The notes below the pieces were generated by a model that was given only the letters and a program-made list of their open reading frames with translations, made no database searches and was not told where the DNA came from. A stretch of 36,107 nucleotides of DNA from NCBI GenBank assembly GCA_035696245.1, contig DASRQW010000215.1, positions 1-36,107 on the forward strand, read 5' to 3'. Positions 24,655-32,402 of the stretch are shown one piece after another; position 1 is the first letter of the stretch, and each line of letters starts with the position of its first letter. Position numbers and translations under genes: made by a program. Origin of the DNA: Longimicrobiaceae bacterium (GTDB taxonomy: Bacteria; Gemmatimonadota; Gemmatimonadetes; Longimicrobiales; Longimicrobiaceae).

Positions 24655-25644
24655 ATGATCGTGCTTCTCAGCCAGCAGGACTACGAGCACTCCACCGAGG
24701 ACGTGCTGGACTGGATCGCTGCACTGGGCGGCCACGCGGTGCGGCTGAACGGCGAGGACGTGAACGAGGACGACCCGTTCGTGCTGGAGTGCACGGCCGA
24801 CGGTGTGCGGGGCGAGCTCTCGCTGGGCGGCGTGCCCGTGCGCACGGGCGAGGCGGCGGCGGTCTGGCTGCGGCGAACGCACGCGCTGCACAACGTGGAG
24901 TTCGCGGCCGGGGTGGAGCCCCCGTCCGCAGGGCGGATGCTGCGCGGCTACCTGCTGACGGAGCTGCGCGCCACGCACCGGGCGCTGCACGCCGCGCTGG
25001 CGGGCACGCCCTGGCTCACCCGTCCGTGGCAGACCGACGTGGACAAGCTGCACACGCTCACGCTGGCCGCGCGCGCCGGGCTGGAGGTGCCCGCCACCAT
25101 CGTCACCAACGACCGCGCCCGGCTGGCCGAGTTCAAGGCGCGCCATGGCCGCGTGATCACGAAGAGCGTGGGCAACGCCGTGTCGTTCGCGCTGGAGGAC
25201 GGACGATACCCGCTGTACACGGCGGAGCTTTCGGACGAGGACGTGGCGGCGGCGCCCGAGCGCTTCTTCCCGTCGCTCGTGCAGGAGATGGCGGAGAAGG
25301 CCTTCGAGGTGCGCTGCTTCTACCTGGACGGGCGATGCTGGAGCATGGCGATCTTCTCGCAGCTCGATGCGCAGACGGCGGTGGACTTCCGGCGCTACAA
25401 CGACGAGCGGCCCAACCGCACCGTGCCGTACCTGCTGCCGCCCGAGGTGGAATCGGCCGTGTGCTCGCTGATGCGGTCCATCCCGCTCGACACGGGCTCG
25501 CTGGACCTGGTGTGCACGCCGGAGGGCCGCCACGTCTTCCTGGAGGTCAACCCGGTCGGCCAGTTCGGGATGGTGTCTGCCCCCTGCAACTACTTCCTGG
25601 AGCGCGAGGTCGCCCGCTCCCTCATCTCCCGCGCATCGTCATGA
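24655..25644 (+). CDS. gwsG: Grasp-with-spasm ATP-grasp peptide ligase (GwsG-like)
   Basis: This 329-aa ATP-grasp enzyme should activate Asp/Glu side chains of the precursor as acyl phosphates and join them to Ser/Thr or Lys side chains, as in microviridin-type (graspetide) synthesis. The N-terminal IVLLSQQDYEHSTEDVLDWIAALGG and the C-terminal GSLDLVCTPEGRHVFLEVNPVGQFGMVSAPCNYFLE match the grasp-with-spasm ATP-grasp family. The NP within EVNPVGQF is the Mg-binding segment, and VITKSVG and FFPSLVQEMAEKAFEVRCFYLDGRCWSMAI contribute the ATP site. The ATG at 24655 lacks a clear ribosome site; the palindrome lies just upstream. Its stop overlaps the next gene's ATG (ATGA). The product is cytoplasmic. 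Confidence 0.92.
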   Translation: MIVLLSQQDYEHSTEDVLDWIAALGGHAVRLNGEDVNEDDPFVLECTADGVRGELSLGGVPVRTGEAAAVWLRRTHALHNVEFAAGVEPPSAGRMLRGYLLTELRATHRALHAALAGTPWLTRPWQTDVDKLHTLTLAARAGLEVPATIVTNDRARLAEFKARHGRVITKSVGNAVSFALEDGRYPLYTAELSDEDVAAAPERFFPSLVQEMAEKAFEVRCFYLDGRCWSMAIFSQLDAQTAVDFRRYNDERPNRTVPYLLPPEVESAVCSLMRSIPLDTGSLDLVCTPEGRHVFLEVNPVGQFGMVSAPCNYFLEREVARSLISRASS

Positions 25645-25868
25645 GCCACGCCACGCCCGCGGGCCAGCCCCGCACGCTTCTGGAAGCCCTGCCCGCGCAG
25701 GTGCGCGAAGGCGGGCTCCTTCCCCTGCTCTTCTCGGTCTCGAACCGCGACGACGCGGGCCAGCCGCCCCAGCCCCGCGGCGCGCCGAGCGACGTGTACC
25801 ACGCGGCCAACGCCTTCTGCGAGCACTCGCCCAAGCCGCTGACGCGCTGCTTCGCGGGGGGCTGGTGA
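25641..25868 (+). CDS. Small unrecognised protein within the RiPP operon, 75 aa
   Basis: I do not recognise this protein. It is translationally coupled on both sides: its ATG overlaps the ligase stop (ATGA) and its stop overlaps the GTG of the SPASM gene (GTGA). That placement and normal codon use argue that it is real. It starts RTLLEALPAQVREGGLLPLLFSVSNRDD and ends with a Cys-containing tail, NAFCEHSPKPLTRCFAGGW. It lacks the precursor leader motif and a Gly-Ala site, so it is probably not a third substrate of the same kind. Possible roles are a leader-binding adaptor, a chaperone for the SPASM protein or an immunity factor; these are guesses. Confidence 0.72.
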   Translation: MSHATPAGQPRTLLEALPAQVREGGLLPLLFSVSNRDDAGQPPQPRGAPSDVYHAANAFCEHSPKPLTRCFAGGW

Positions 25869-26965
25869 GCGCCCCGGTCCTGCGCCTGTACGCGCAGTGC
25901 GTGCCGGTGCGCGGTGCCCGCCGCAGCACGATCTGCGACCTTCAGCGCGGGACGTACCGCCTCATCCCCAACGGGCTGTTCGACGTGCTCACGCTGCACC
26001 GCGGGAAGACGGCGGACGAGGTGAAGGCGGCGTACGCGCCGGACGAGGCGGACACCATAGACGCGTACTTCCGCTTCGTGGTGGAGAACGAGATGGGGTT
26101 CTGGACCGAGACGCCGGAGCGATTTCCCGATCTCGCCCTGTCGTGGGACGCCGCGGAGCGCATCACCAACGCGGTGATCGACGTGGGCCGCTCGTCGGCG
26201 CACGACTTCGCGTCGCTCTTCCGCCAGCTCGACGGGCTGGGGTGCAGGCACGTGCAGGTGCGGTGGTTCGCCCCGGTCTCGCCGGGCGAGGTGGATGCGG
26301 CCCTGGCCGGGGCGTCGCGCGGGCGGCAGCGCTCGGTGGAGGCGCTGGTGCCGTGGAGCGCCGAGTGGACGGACGATGCGTGCATCGCGCTCTGCGGCGG
26401 GCATCCCCGGCTGATGACGCTGTTCGTGCACTCGGCGCCCCAGGCGCGCGTGGCGGACGGGCCGGTGCACGTGCGCATCCGCTTCCGCACCGAGCGGGTG
26501 ACGGGGCAGGACCACTGCGGGCAGGTGCATCCCATGTACTTCACGCCCGCCATCGGCCACTTCACCGAGTCGCAGGGCCACAACACCTGCCTCAACCGGA
26601 AGATGTCGGTAGACGAGCACGGCGAGATCCGCAACTGCCCGTCTATGCCGCGCTCGTTCGGCAATGCGCGCGGCACCACGCTGGAAGCCGCGCTGATGGA
26701 GCCCGGCTTCACCGACGCCTGGAAGGTCACGAAGGACCAGGTGGAGGTGTGCCGCGACTGCGAGTTCCGCCACGTCTGCACCGACTGCCGCGCCTTCACC
26801 CGCGACGCCGCGAACCCGCTGTCGAAGCCCGCCCGCTGCGCGTACGACCCGTACACCGCCACGTGGCCGGGGCTGGGAGACGCGCCCGCTTCCGTCGGCG
26901 TGCACGCCCCGGCCGACGCATCCGCATCTGCCCACGCATCCGCCTCCGCCGCGGCCGCCGCATGA
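25865..26965 (+). CDS. gwsS: Grasp-with-spasm SPASM-domain peptide maturase (GwsS-like)
   Basis: This 366-aa protein matches the SPASM partner of grasp-with-spasm systems. The N-terminus LRLYAQCVPVRGARRSTICDLQRGTYRLIPNGLFDVL is characteristic. No CxxxCxxC radical-SAM motif is present. The C-terminal SPASM region is intact: Cys242-x10-Gly-x4-Cys258, then Cys296-x2-Cys299-x5-Cys305-x2-Cys308 and Cys325, able to bind auxiliary Fe-S clusters. The Cys-rich DHCGQVHPMYF segment lies just before it. From the family, its role is maturation of the same precursor, but the chemistry is not established. The last 30 residues are an Ala/Ser/His-rich tail of low complexity. The GTG start overlaps the small gene's stop; its stop overlaps the transporter ATG. 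Confidence 0.9.
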   Translation: MSAPVLRLYAQCVPVRGARRSTICDLQRGTYRLIPNGLFDVLTLHRGKTADEVKAAYAPDEADTIDAYFRFVVENEMGFWTETPERFPDLALSWDAAERITNAVIDVGRSSAHDFASLFRQLDGLGCRHVQVRWFAPVSPGEVDAALAGASRGRQRSVEALVPWSAEWTDDACIALCGGHPRLMTLFVHSAPQARVADGPVHVRIRFRTERVTGQDHCGQVHPMYFTPAIGHFTESQGHNTCLNRKMSVDEHGEIRNCPSMPRSFGNARGTTLEAALMEPGFTDAWKVTKDQVEVCRDCEFRHVCTDCRAFTRDAANPLSKPARCAYDPYTATWPGLGDAPASVGVHAPADASASAHASASAAAAA

Positions 26966-29193
26966 GCGCGGGGGTGGCGGAGCGGGTGCGGGCGCGGATG
27001 CCGTTCCCGGCGTACCGGCAGCTCGACAGCATGGACTGCGGGCCCACCTGCCTGCGCATGGTCGCCCGCCACCACGGGCGCACCTGCTCGCTGGAGGAGC
27101 TGCGGGAGCGGTGCGCGCTCACCCGGCAAGGCGTGTCGATGCTGGGGATCGCCTACGCGGCGGAGAGCATCGGCTTCCGGACGCTGAGCGTGAAGACCGC
27201 GTGGGAGCAGCTCGCGGGCGAGGCGCCGCTGCCGTGCATCGCCCACTGGGGGCAGGACCACTTCGTCGTGGTGCACCGCGTTCGCCGCGGTCGAGTGCAC
27301 GTGGCCGACCCGGCGCAGGGCCGCCGCGTGATCGGCCGCGACGAGTGGATGCGCGGCTGGGCCGGCATCCACGAAGACGGCCGCCGCATGGGCGCGCTCC
27401 TGCTGCTGGAGCCCACCCCCGCGTTCTACGCCGCGCGCGACGGCGAGGCGGAGCCGGGCCGGGCACGCGAGCGGCCGGCGCTGCTGCGGCCGTACCTGCG
27501 CGGCCACGGGCGCCTGTTCGCGCAGGTCGGGCTGGGCATGCTGCTCGGCAGCGGCATCTCTCTCGTCATCCCCCTGCTGGCCCAGGCGCTGGTGGACCGC
27601 GGGATCGGCGACCGCGACGTGGGGTTCGTGTGGATGCTGCTGATGGCGCAGGTGGCGCTCGTCGTGGGCCGCACCGCCATGGAGCTCATCCGCGGGCGCA
27701 TCCTCTTCCACGTGGGCAGCCGCGTCTTCCTGTCGCTCACGTCGGACTTCCTGCTCAAGCTGCTGCGCCTGCCGCTGTCGTTCTTCGACACGCGCAACGC
27801 GGGCGACATCCTGCAACGCGTCAACGACCACCAGCGCATCCAGCAGTTCCTCACCGGCACCACGCTCAACGTGGTCTTCTCGCTCGTGACCTTCGCCGTC
27901 TTCTCCGCGGTGCTGGGCATCTACAGCCCGCTGGTGCTGGGCGTGTTCCTGGCCGGCAGCGCGGTGCACGCGGCGTACGTGCTGCTCTTCCTGCGCCCGC
28001 GGCGCGAGCTGGACCACCTGCGCTTCTCGGAGATGGCCCGCAGCCAGGGCGCGCTGGTGGAGCTGGTGGGCGCCATGCCCGAGGTGAAGCTCGCCAACGC
28101 CGAGCAGCAGAAGCGCTGGGCGTGGGAGCGCATCCAGGCGCGCGTCTTCCGCTTCAACCTGCGCGGGCTGGCGCTGGACCAGGCGCAGGAGGGCGGCGCC
28201 GTGCTCGTCAACGAGCTGAAGAACGCCGCCGTGCTCTTCCTCTCCGCCAGCCTGGTGGTGGACGGCAAGCTGACGCTGGGGATGCTGCTCTCGGTGCAGT
28301 ACATCCTGGGCCAGCTCAGCCTTCCGCTCATGCAGCTCGTGGGCTTCGCGCACGCGGCGCAGGACGCGCGCATCAGCTTGCAGCGCCTGGCGCAGGTGCA
28401 CGAGCGCGAGGACGAGGAAGACCCGGACGCCGTGCTTTCCGCCCTGCCGGCCGACGGCACGCTGGAGCTGCGCGGCGTCTCGTTCACCTATGGCGGCCCG
28501 CTGGCCGAGCCGGTGCTGCGCGGCGTGGATCTCGTGATCCCGCAGGGCAAGGTGACGGCCATCGTGGGGGCCAGCGGCAGCGGCAAGACGACGCTGCTGA
28601 AGCTGCTGGTCAAGTTCCACGAGCCCACCGCGGGGCAGATCACGGTGGGCGGCACGCGGCTGCGCGCCGTGTCCAACCGGCTGTGGCGGGACCGCTGCGG
28701 AGTGGTGATGCAGGAAGGGCAGCTCTTCTCCGACAGCGTGGCGGGCAACGTGGCCGCGGGCTGCGACGCGCCGCAGACGGAGCGGGTGCTGCACGCCGTG
28801 CGCGTGGCCAACGTGCACGGGTTCGTGGAGGCGCTGCCGCTGGCGTACAACACCCGCGTGGGCCGCGAGGGGCTGGGGATGAGCCAGGGGCAGAAGCAGC
28901 GCCTGCTCATCGCCCGCGCCGTGTACAAGGACCCCGCGTACCTGTTCTTCGACGAGGCGACGAGCGCGCTGGACGCGGAGAACGAGCGCACCATCATGGA
29001 GAACCTGGAGGAGTTCTTCCAAGGCCGGACGGTGGTGGTGATCGCGCACCGGCTGAGCACGGTGAAGAACGCGGACCAGATCGTGGTGCTCGACGCCGGC
29101 CGCGTCGTGGAGCGCGGCACCCACGCGGAGCTCACCGCGCTGTGCGGGGCGTACTGGCGGCTGGTGAAGAACCAGCTGGAGCTGGGATCGTGA
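26962..29193 (+). CDS. Peptidase-containing ABC transporter (C39 peptidase, PCAT)
   Basis: This 743-aa inner-membrane protein should cut the leader from the modified precursor and export the core. The C39 peptidase (about 14-145) has Cys26 in SMDCGPTC, His100 in WGQDHFVVVH and Asp116 in VADPAQG. The transmembrane region spans about 165-450. The ATPase (about 490-740) shows Walker A GASGSGKTT at 536-544, signature GMSQGQKQRLLIARA (MSQGQ in place of LSGGQ) and Walker B YLFFDEATSALD, with an H-loop IAHRLST. Both precursors carry a Gly-Ala site at residues 25-26 as C39 enzymes need. The ATG overlaps the gwsS stop (ATGA) and the stop overlaps the next GTG. Confidence 0.95.
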   Translation: MSAGVAERVRARMPFPAYRQLDSMDCGPTCLRMVARHHGRTCSLEELRERCALTRQGVSMLGIAYAAESIGFRTLSVKTAWEQLAGEAPLPCIAHWGQDHFVVVHRVRRGRVHVADPAQGRRVIGRDEWMRGWAGIHEDGRRMGALLLLEPTPAFYAARDGEAEPGRARERPALLRPYLRGHGRLFAQVGLGMLLGSGISLVIPLLAQALVDRGIGDRDVGFVWMLLMAQVALVVGRTAMELIRGRILFHVGSRVFLSLTSDFLLKLLRLPLSFFDTRNAGDILQRVNDHQRIQQFLTGTTLNVVFSLVTFAVFSAVLGIYSPLVLGVFLAGSAVHAAYVLLFLRPRRELDHLRFSEMARSQGALVELVGAMPEVKLANAEQQKRWAWERIQARVFRFNLRGLALDQAQEGGAVLVNELKNAAVLFLSASLVVDGKLTLGMLLSVQYILGQLSLPLMQLVGFAHAAQDARISLQRLAQVHEREDEEDPDAVLSALPADGTLELRGVSFTYGGPLAEPVLRGVDLVIPQGKVTAIVGASGSGKTTLLKLLVKFHEPTAGQITVGGTRLRAVSNRLWRDRCGVVMQEGQLFSDSVAGNVAAGCDAPQTERVLHAVRVANVHGFVEALPLAYNTRVGREGLGMSQGQKQRLLIARAVYKDPAYLFFDEATSALDAENERTIMENLEEFFQGRTVVVIAHRLSTVKNADQIVVLDAGRVVERGTHAELTALCGAYWRLVKNQLELGS

Positions 29194-30635
29194 CGCCGCC
29201 TCCCGTTGCGCCCGCCGCGACCGTGACGCCGCACCCCGTGGGCCCGGCGCCCGGTCCGTCGCCGGAGGGCGGGATCGCGCTCGCGCCGGGGCTGGCGGTT
29301 CCCGGCACGCCGCCGCCCGCTGCCGGACGGGGCTTCCAGCTGCGGAGCGACGAGGTCGAGGAGGTGATCGGCTACGTGCCCGGGCGGCTCGTCAGATGGG
29401 GGACGGGCGCCGCGTCGCTCGTGGCCGCGGGAATGTGCGTGCTCGCCTTCGTGGTGCATTACCCGGAGGTGGTGCACGGCCGCGCGACCGTGACCACGCC
29501 CGACCCGCCGGTCCGCGTGGTCGCCCCCGCCGGCGGAGAGGTGCAGCGCCTGGCCGTGAGCGACGGCGATGCGGTGCCGGCGGATGCCTACCTCGCCGTC
29601 CTCCGCAGCGCGGCGGACTACCGCGACGTCGCCCGCGTGCAGGCGGCGCTGGACGCGATGCAGCCGGCGGTCTCGGGCGGCGCGGTCCCGGACGGCGTGA
29701 GCCTCCCGCTGAATCCGGTGCTGGGAGATGCGCAGTCCGCGTACACCGCGCTCACGCAGGCCGCCGCCGCCTACCGCGCGTTCGCGGGAGACGGGCTGTA
29801 CGCCGCCCGCGCGGCGGCGCTGGACCGGGAGGCGAACGGCTACCGGGCGATGCGGTCGGCGCTCGCGGCGCGCGTGCGTCTGCTGGAGAGCGGCCGGGCG
29901 CTGGGCCTGCGCGAGCGCGACCGCGGCCGCACGCTGGCCGCCGCCCGCGTGCTCTCGCCCGCAGACGCGGAGCGCGCCGAGGCGGAGTACGTCCAGACGG
30001 CGCAGGCGCTGGAGGCCGGCCGCGGGGAGGCGGCGGCCAACGAGGTCCGGATCGCCCAGGCCGAGCGCGCCGCGCTGGAGCTTCGCCAGGCCCGCGCGGA
30101 CGAGGACGTGCGCCTGCGCCTCGCCGTCCGCGCCGCGTACGACGGGCTGCGCCAGGCCCTGCGCGCATGGGAGCAGCGATACGTGCTGCGGGCGCCCGTG
30201 GCCGGCCGCGTCTCGTTCTTCCGCCCGCTCCAGGCCGGCCGCTACCTCGCGGCGGCCGAGCCGGTGCTGGCCGTGGTCCCCGGCGGCCGCCGCCCCGCCG
30301 CCACCGTCGTCCTCTCCGCCGCCGATGCCGGCCGGGTGCGCGCGGGGCAGCGCGTGGTGCTGCGCTTCGACGCCTATCCCGCGGACACGTACGGCACCGT
30401 GGAAGGCCGCGTGGAACGCATCTCCCTCGTCCCCGACCGGCTGGACGGCGGGGAGGACCACGCCCCGGCCTACCTCGTCTCCGTCTCGCTGCCGCGCGGG
30501 CTGGCGGCCTCCGGCGGGCGCGCGCTGGACTTCCGCCAGGAGATGCAGGCCCGCGCCGACATCGTCACCGGCGACCTCCGCGTCGCCGACCGCCTCCTCG
30601 CCCGCCTCCGCCCCACGTCCGCCCGCGGGAACTGA
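29190..30635 (+). CDS. HlyD-family periplasmic adaptor of the peptide exporter
   Basis: This 481-aa membrane-fusion protein links the peptidase-containing ABC transporter to the outer membrane. An unusually long, Pro/Ala-rich cytoplasmic N-terminus (about 1-55) precedes one membrane helix (about 72-92, ASLVAAGMCVLAFVVHYPEVV). Next come a lipoyl-type half motif (VRVVAPAGGEVQRLAVSDGDAVPAD), a long coiled-coil region (about 145-325), the second half RYVLRAPVAGRVSFFRPLQAGRYLAAAEPVLAVVPGG, and beta-barrel and proximal domains to the end (VVLRFDAYPADTYGTVEGRVERIS). The GTG overlaps the transporter stop (GTGA). No TolC-type channel gene lies nearby, so an outer-membrane partner must be elsewhere. 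It is the last gene of the operon. Confidence 0.9.
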   Translation: MTPPPVAPAATVTPHPVGPAPGPSPEGGIALAPGLAVPGTPPPAAGRGFQLRSDEVEEVIGYVPGRLVRWGTGAASLVAAGMCVLAFVVHYPEVVHGRATVTTPDPPVRVVAPAGGEVQRLAVSDGDAVPADAYLAVLRSAADYRDVARVQAALDAMQPAVSGGAVPDGVSLPLNPVLGDAQSAYTALTQAAAAYRAFAGDGLYAARAAALDREANGYRAMRSALAARVRLLESGRALGLRERDRGRTLAAARVLSPADAERAEAEYVQTAQALEAGRGEAAANEVRIAQAERAALELRQARADEDVRLRLAVRAAYDGLRQALRAWEQRYVLRAPVAGRVSFFRPLQAGRYLAAAEPVLAVVPGGRRPAATVVLSAADAGRVRAGQRVVLRFDAYPADTYGTVEGRVERISLVPDRLDGGEDHAPAYLVSVSLPRGLAASGGRALDFRQEMQARADIVTGDLRVADRLLARLRPTSARGN

Positions 30636-30687
30636 ACCCGCCCGCGCCCCTCGCTCGATCCTCCACCCACCCACACAACCTAACCAT

Positions 30688-30716
30688 ATGTAGGGGTGCG
30701 ATTTATCGCATCCGCC
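30688..30716 (+). repeat. Dispersed 29-bp repeat, copy 3
   Basis: ATGTAGGGGTGCGATTTATC continuing GCATCCGCC; 29 of 29 bases match the inverted copy at 11326-11354. The centre TGCGAT-TT-ATCGCA can form a small hairpin. Confidence 0.8.
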
Positions 30717-30979
30717 CCTTCCGTATGCTCGATATATCCGACCCGCGACCCTGATCCGCCGTCCCCGCTCCGCATCTCCCGACCCATCTCCGACATGCCA
30801 GCGGACCCCGCCGTGGCTGCCGCGTCGCCAGCATGGTAAGGCCATCCGTCAGCCAAGACGCGATGACGGGAGCCCCGGCGATCGGGCGAGGGTGACGGTA
30901 TGGAGATGATCTCGCGCACGGCTGGCGGATGGACCGTCGAGAAATTCCGGGCCGGGTTGGTAGATGCGATGGATGATGA

Positions 30980-31016
30980 AAAGCCGGGCCGCGGATGACT
31001 CCCGCGGCCCGGCTTT
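30980..31016. terminator. Perfect 15-bp hairpin downstream of the NHL gene
   Basis: AAAGCCGGGCCGCGG (30980-30994) pairs with CCGCGGCCCGGCTTT (31002-31016) around a 7-nt loop, 31 bases past the minus-strand NHL stop. The A run on the left gives TTTTC on the minus strand, so it should terminate that gene and may also serve the RiPP operon from the other side. Confidence 0.75.
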
Positions 31017-31047
31017 CTCGCGTCGCCTTCGTCCCCCGGAATTCGCC

Positions 31048-31995
31048 TCAGCGGCGCGGTGCCGGGACGAACTTCTGCGTGCGCCAGTCGAGGATCTCGG
31101 CCGTGTAGACCTCGCCGTGCGGGCCGACGGCGAGGCCGTGCACGAGGTCCATCTGCCCGGACGCCTTGCCCGTGCGGCCGAACGCGCCGAGGACGCGGCC
31201 CTGCAGGTCCATCTCCAGCACGCGGCCGTTCGCGCCGTCCGCCACGAACAGACGGCGCCCGTCGGGCGAGAGGTCGAGCCAGGCGGGCTTGCCCACGCCG
31301 CCCCACTGCGCCAGGAAGCGCCCATCCGCATCGAACACTTGGATGCGCCCGTTCTCGCGGTCCGCCACGATCACGCGGCCGCTCGCGTCGATCACGACCG
31401 AGTGCGGGACGTTGAACTCGCCTGGCCCGGTGCCCTTCGTGCCCCACGCGAGCAGGAACCGTCCGTCGCGGTCCAGCTTCACCACGCGCGAGTTGCCGTA
31501 GCCGTCCGCGACGTAGATGTCGCCGTTGGGCGCGACGGCCACGTCGGTGGGACGGTTGAAGAGCATCTCGCCGTAGTAGAGCGAGTCGCCGGACTTGCCG
31601 CGGCGGCCCAGCACCATCCGCACGTGCCCGGCGGGATCCAGCTTCAGGACGTGGTGCGTCTCGTCGTCGGTCAGCCAGATGTTGCCGCCCGCGTCCACCC
31701 GCACGCCGTGCGGGTGCGTCACCAGCCCCTCCGCGTACGAGCGCACGAACCGCCCGGCCGCGTCGAACTCCGCCAGCGGCTGCGCGCCGCGGTGGAAGAC
31801 GAACAGGTGCCCGTCCGGCGTCGCCTCCACACTCGACACCTCGCCGAAGTTCAGCGACGGCGGCAGCGTCGGGAAGCCGGGCACCGGCCGATAATCCAGC
31901 GCGGGAACGCTGTCGGCAGCCGGCGTCGTGTCAGCCGGGACCGGGCGTGCTGGCGCCGGAGCGGCGGAAAGAGCGAGGATCAGGAGCGGGATCAT
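31048..31995 (-). CDS. Exported NHL-repeat six-bladed beta-propeller protein
   Basis: This 315-aa protein has a short signal peptide (MIPLLILALSAAPAPARP) and about six NHL-type repeats, e.g. PHGVRVDAGGNIWLTDDETHHVLKLDPAGH, PTDVAVAPNGDIYVADGYGNSRVVKLDRDGRFLLAWG and PHSVVIDASGRVIVADRENGRIQVFDADGRFLAQWG. The repeat pattern resembles the propeller of peptidyl-alpha-hydroxyglycine alpha-amidating lyase, but a lyase role would need its metal and catalytic residues checked. It is more safely a periplasmic or secreted binding propeller. The ATG at 31995 has no strong ribosome site. It is convergent with the RiPP operon; I see no evidence that it belongs to it. Confidence 0.82.
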   Translation of the reverse strand: MIPLLILALSAAPAPARPVPADTTPAADSVPALDYRPVPGFPTLPPSLNFGEVSSVEATPDGHLFVFHRGAQPLAEFDAAGRFVRSYAEGLVTHPHGVRVDAGGNIWLTDDETHHVLKLDPAGHVRMVLGRRGKSGDSLYYGEMLFNRPTDVAVAPNGDIYVADGYGNSRVVKLDRDGRFLLAWGTKGTGPGEFNVPHSVVIDASGRVIVADRENGRIQVFDADGRFLAQWGGVGKPAWLDLSPDGRRLFVADGANGRVLEMDLQGRVLGAFGRTGKASGQMDLVHGLAVGPHGEVYTAEILDWRTQKFVPAPRR

Positions 31996-32034
31996 CTATC
32001 TGCTTGCGACGATAGGGTTTGGGGTGGCGGAGGG

Positions 32035-32291
32035 GGTGCCCCCTCCCCCAACCCCTCCCCCGCAAGCGGGAGAGGGGAGCTTGTTCCACGGTGGAGGCGG
32101 CGGTGTGCGCGGACCGGGCCTCGGGCGGGCGACGGGTGCATCGTCGTGAGAGGCAGCCGGAAGGCGGCGTCGTGACCACGACACGGCGTTTAGCGGGATG
32201 CGCGGAGTTTACCGATCCTCGCTAAACCAATCGCCCGCAAGCAGTTCTCCCCTCTCCCGCTTGCGGGGGAGGGGCCGGGGGAGGGGGCACC
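32035..32291. repeat. 257-bp element bounded by 45-bp inverted repeats
   Basis: 32035-32079 and the reverse complement of 32247-32291 match at 43 of 45 bases (only an AA/GG difference). Each arm contains the palindrome-like CTCCCCCGCAAGCGGGAGAG. The 167-bp interior has no gene but holds GTTTAGCG (32188) and CGCTAAAC (32220), another inverted pair. The arms resemble a widespread GC-rich repeat; two facing copies may be chance insertions or a MITE-like unit. Confidence 0.7.
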
Positions 32292-32402
32292 TCCAGCCCG
32301 CGCCGCATCTTCCGCCCCGCATCTGATGAAGATGAATCCCCGAACGGAGCCCCGGTACACTGAGAACCCCGTCCGCTCGTCATCTACCGTGTCCTGCCCC
32401 GC

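Larger units (their letters stand above)
30636..31047. repeat. Intergenic region after the RiPP operon
   Basis: No gene is supported in these 412 bases between convergent genes. They include the dispersed repeat at 30688-30716, CATCTCCCG at 30773 and the hairpin at 30980-31016. No terminator hairpin lies right after the HlyD gene. Confidence 0.55.

Noticed and set aside
25897-26961. In-frame extension of the ABC transporter to about 1100 residues
   Set aside because: The extension is a shadow of gwsS; the ATG at 26962 gives a standard C39 domain start.
31048-31995. NHL protein as a peptide-amidating lyase acting on the RiPP
   Set aside because: It is convergent with the operon, separated by a strong hairpin, and the family resemblance is only to the propeller repeats.
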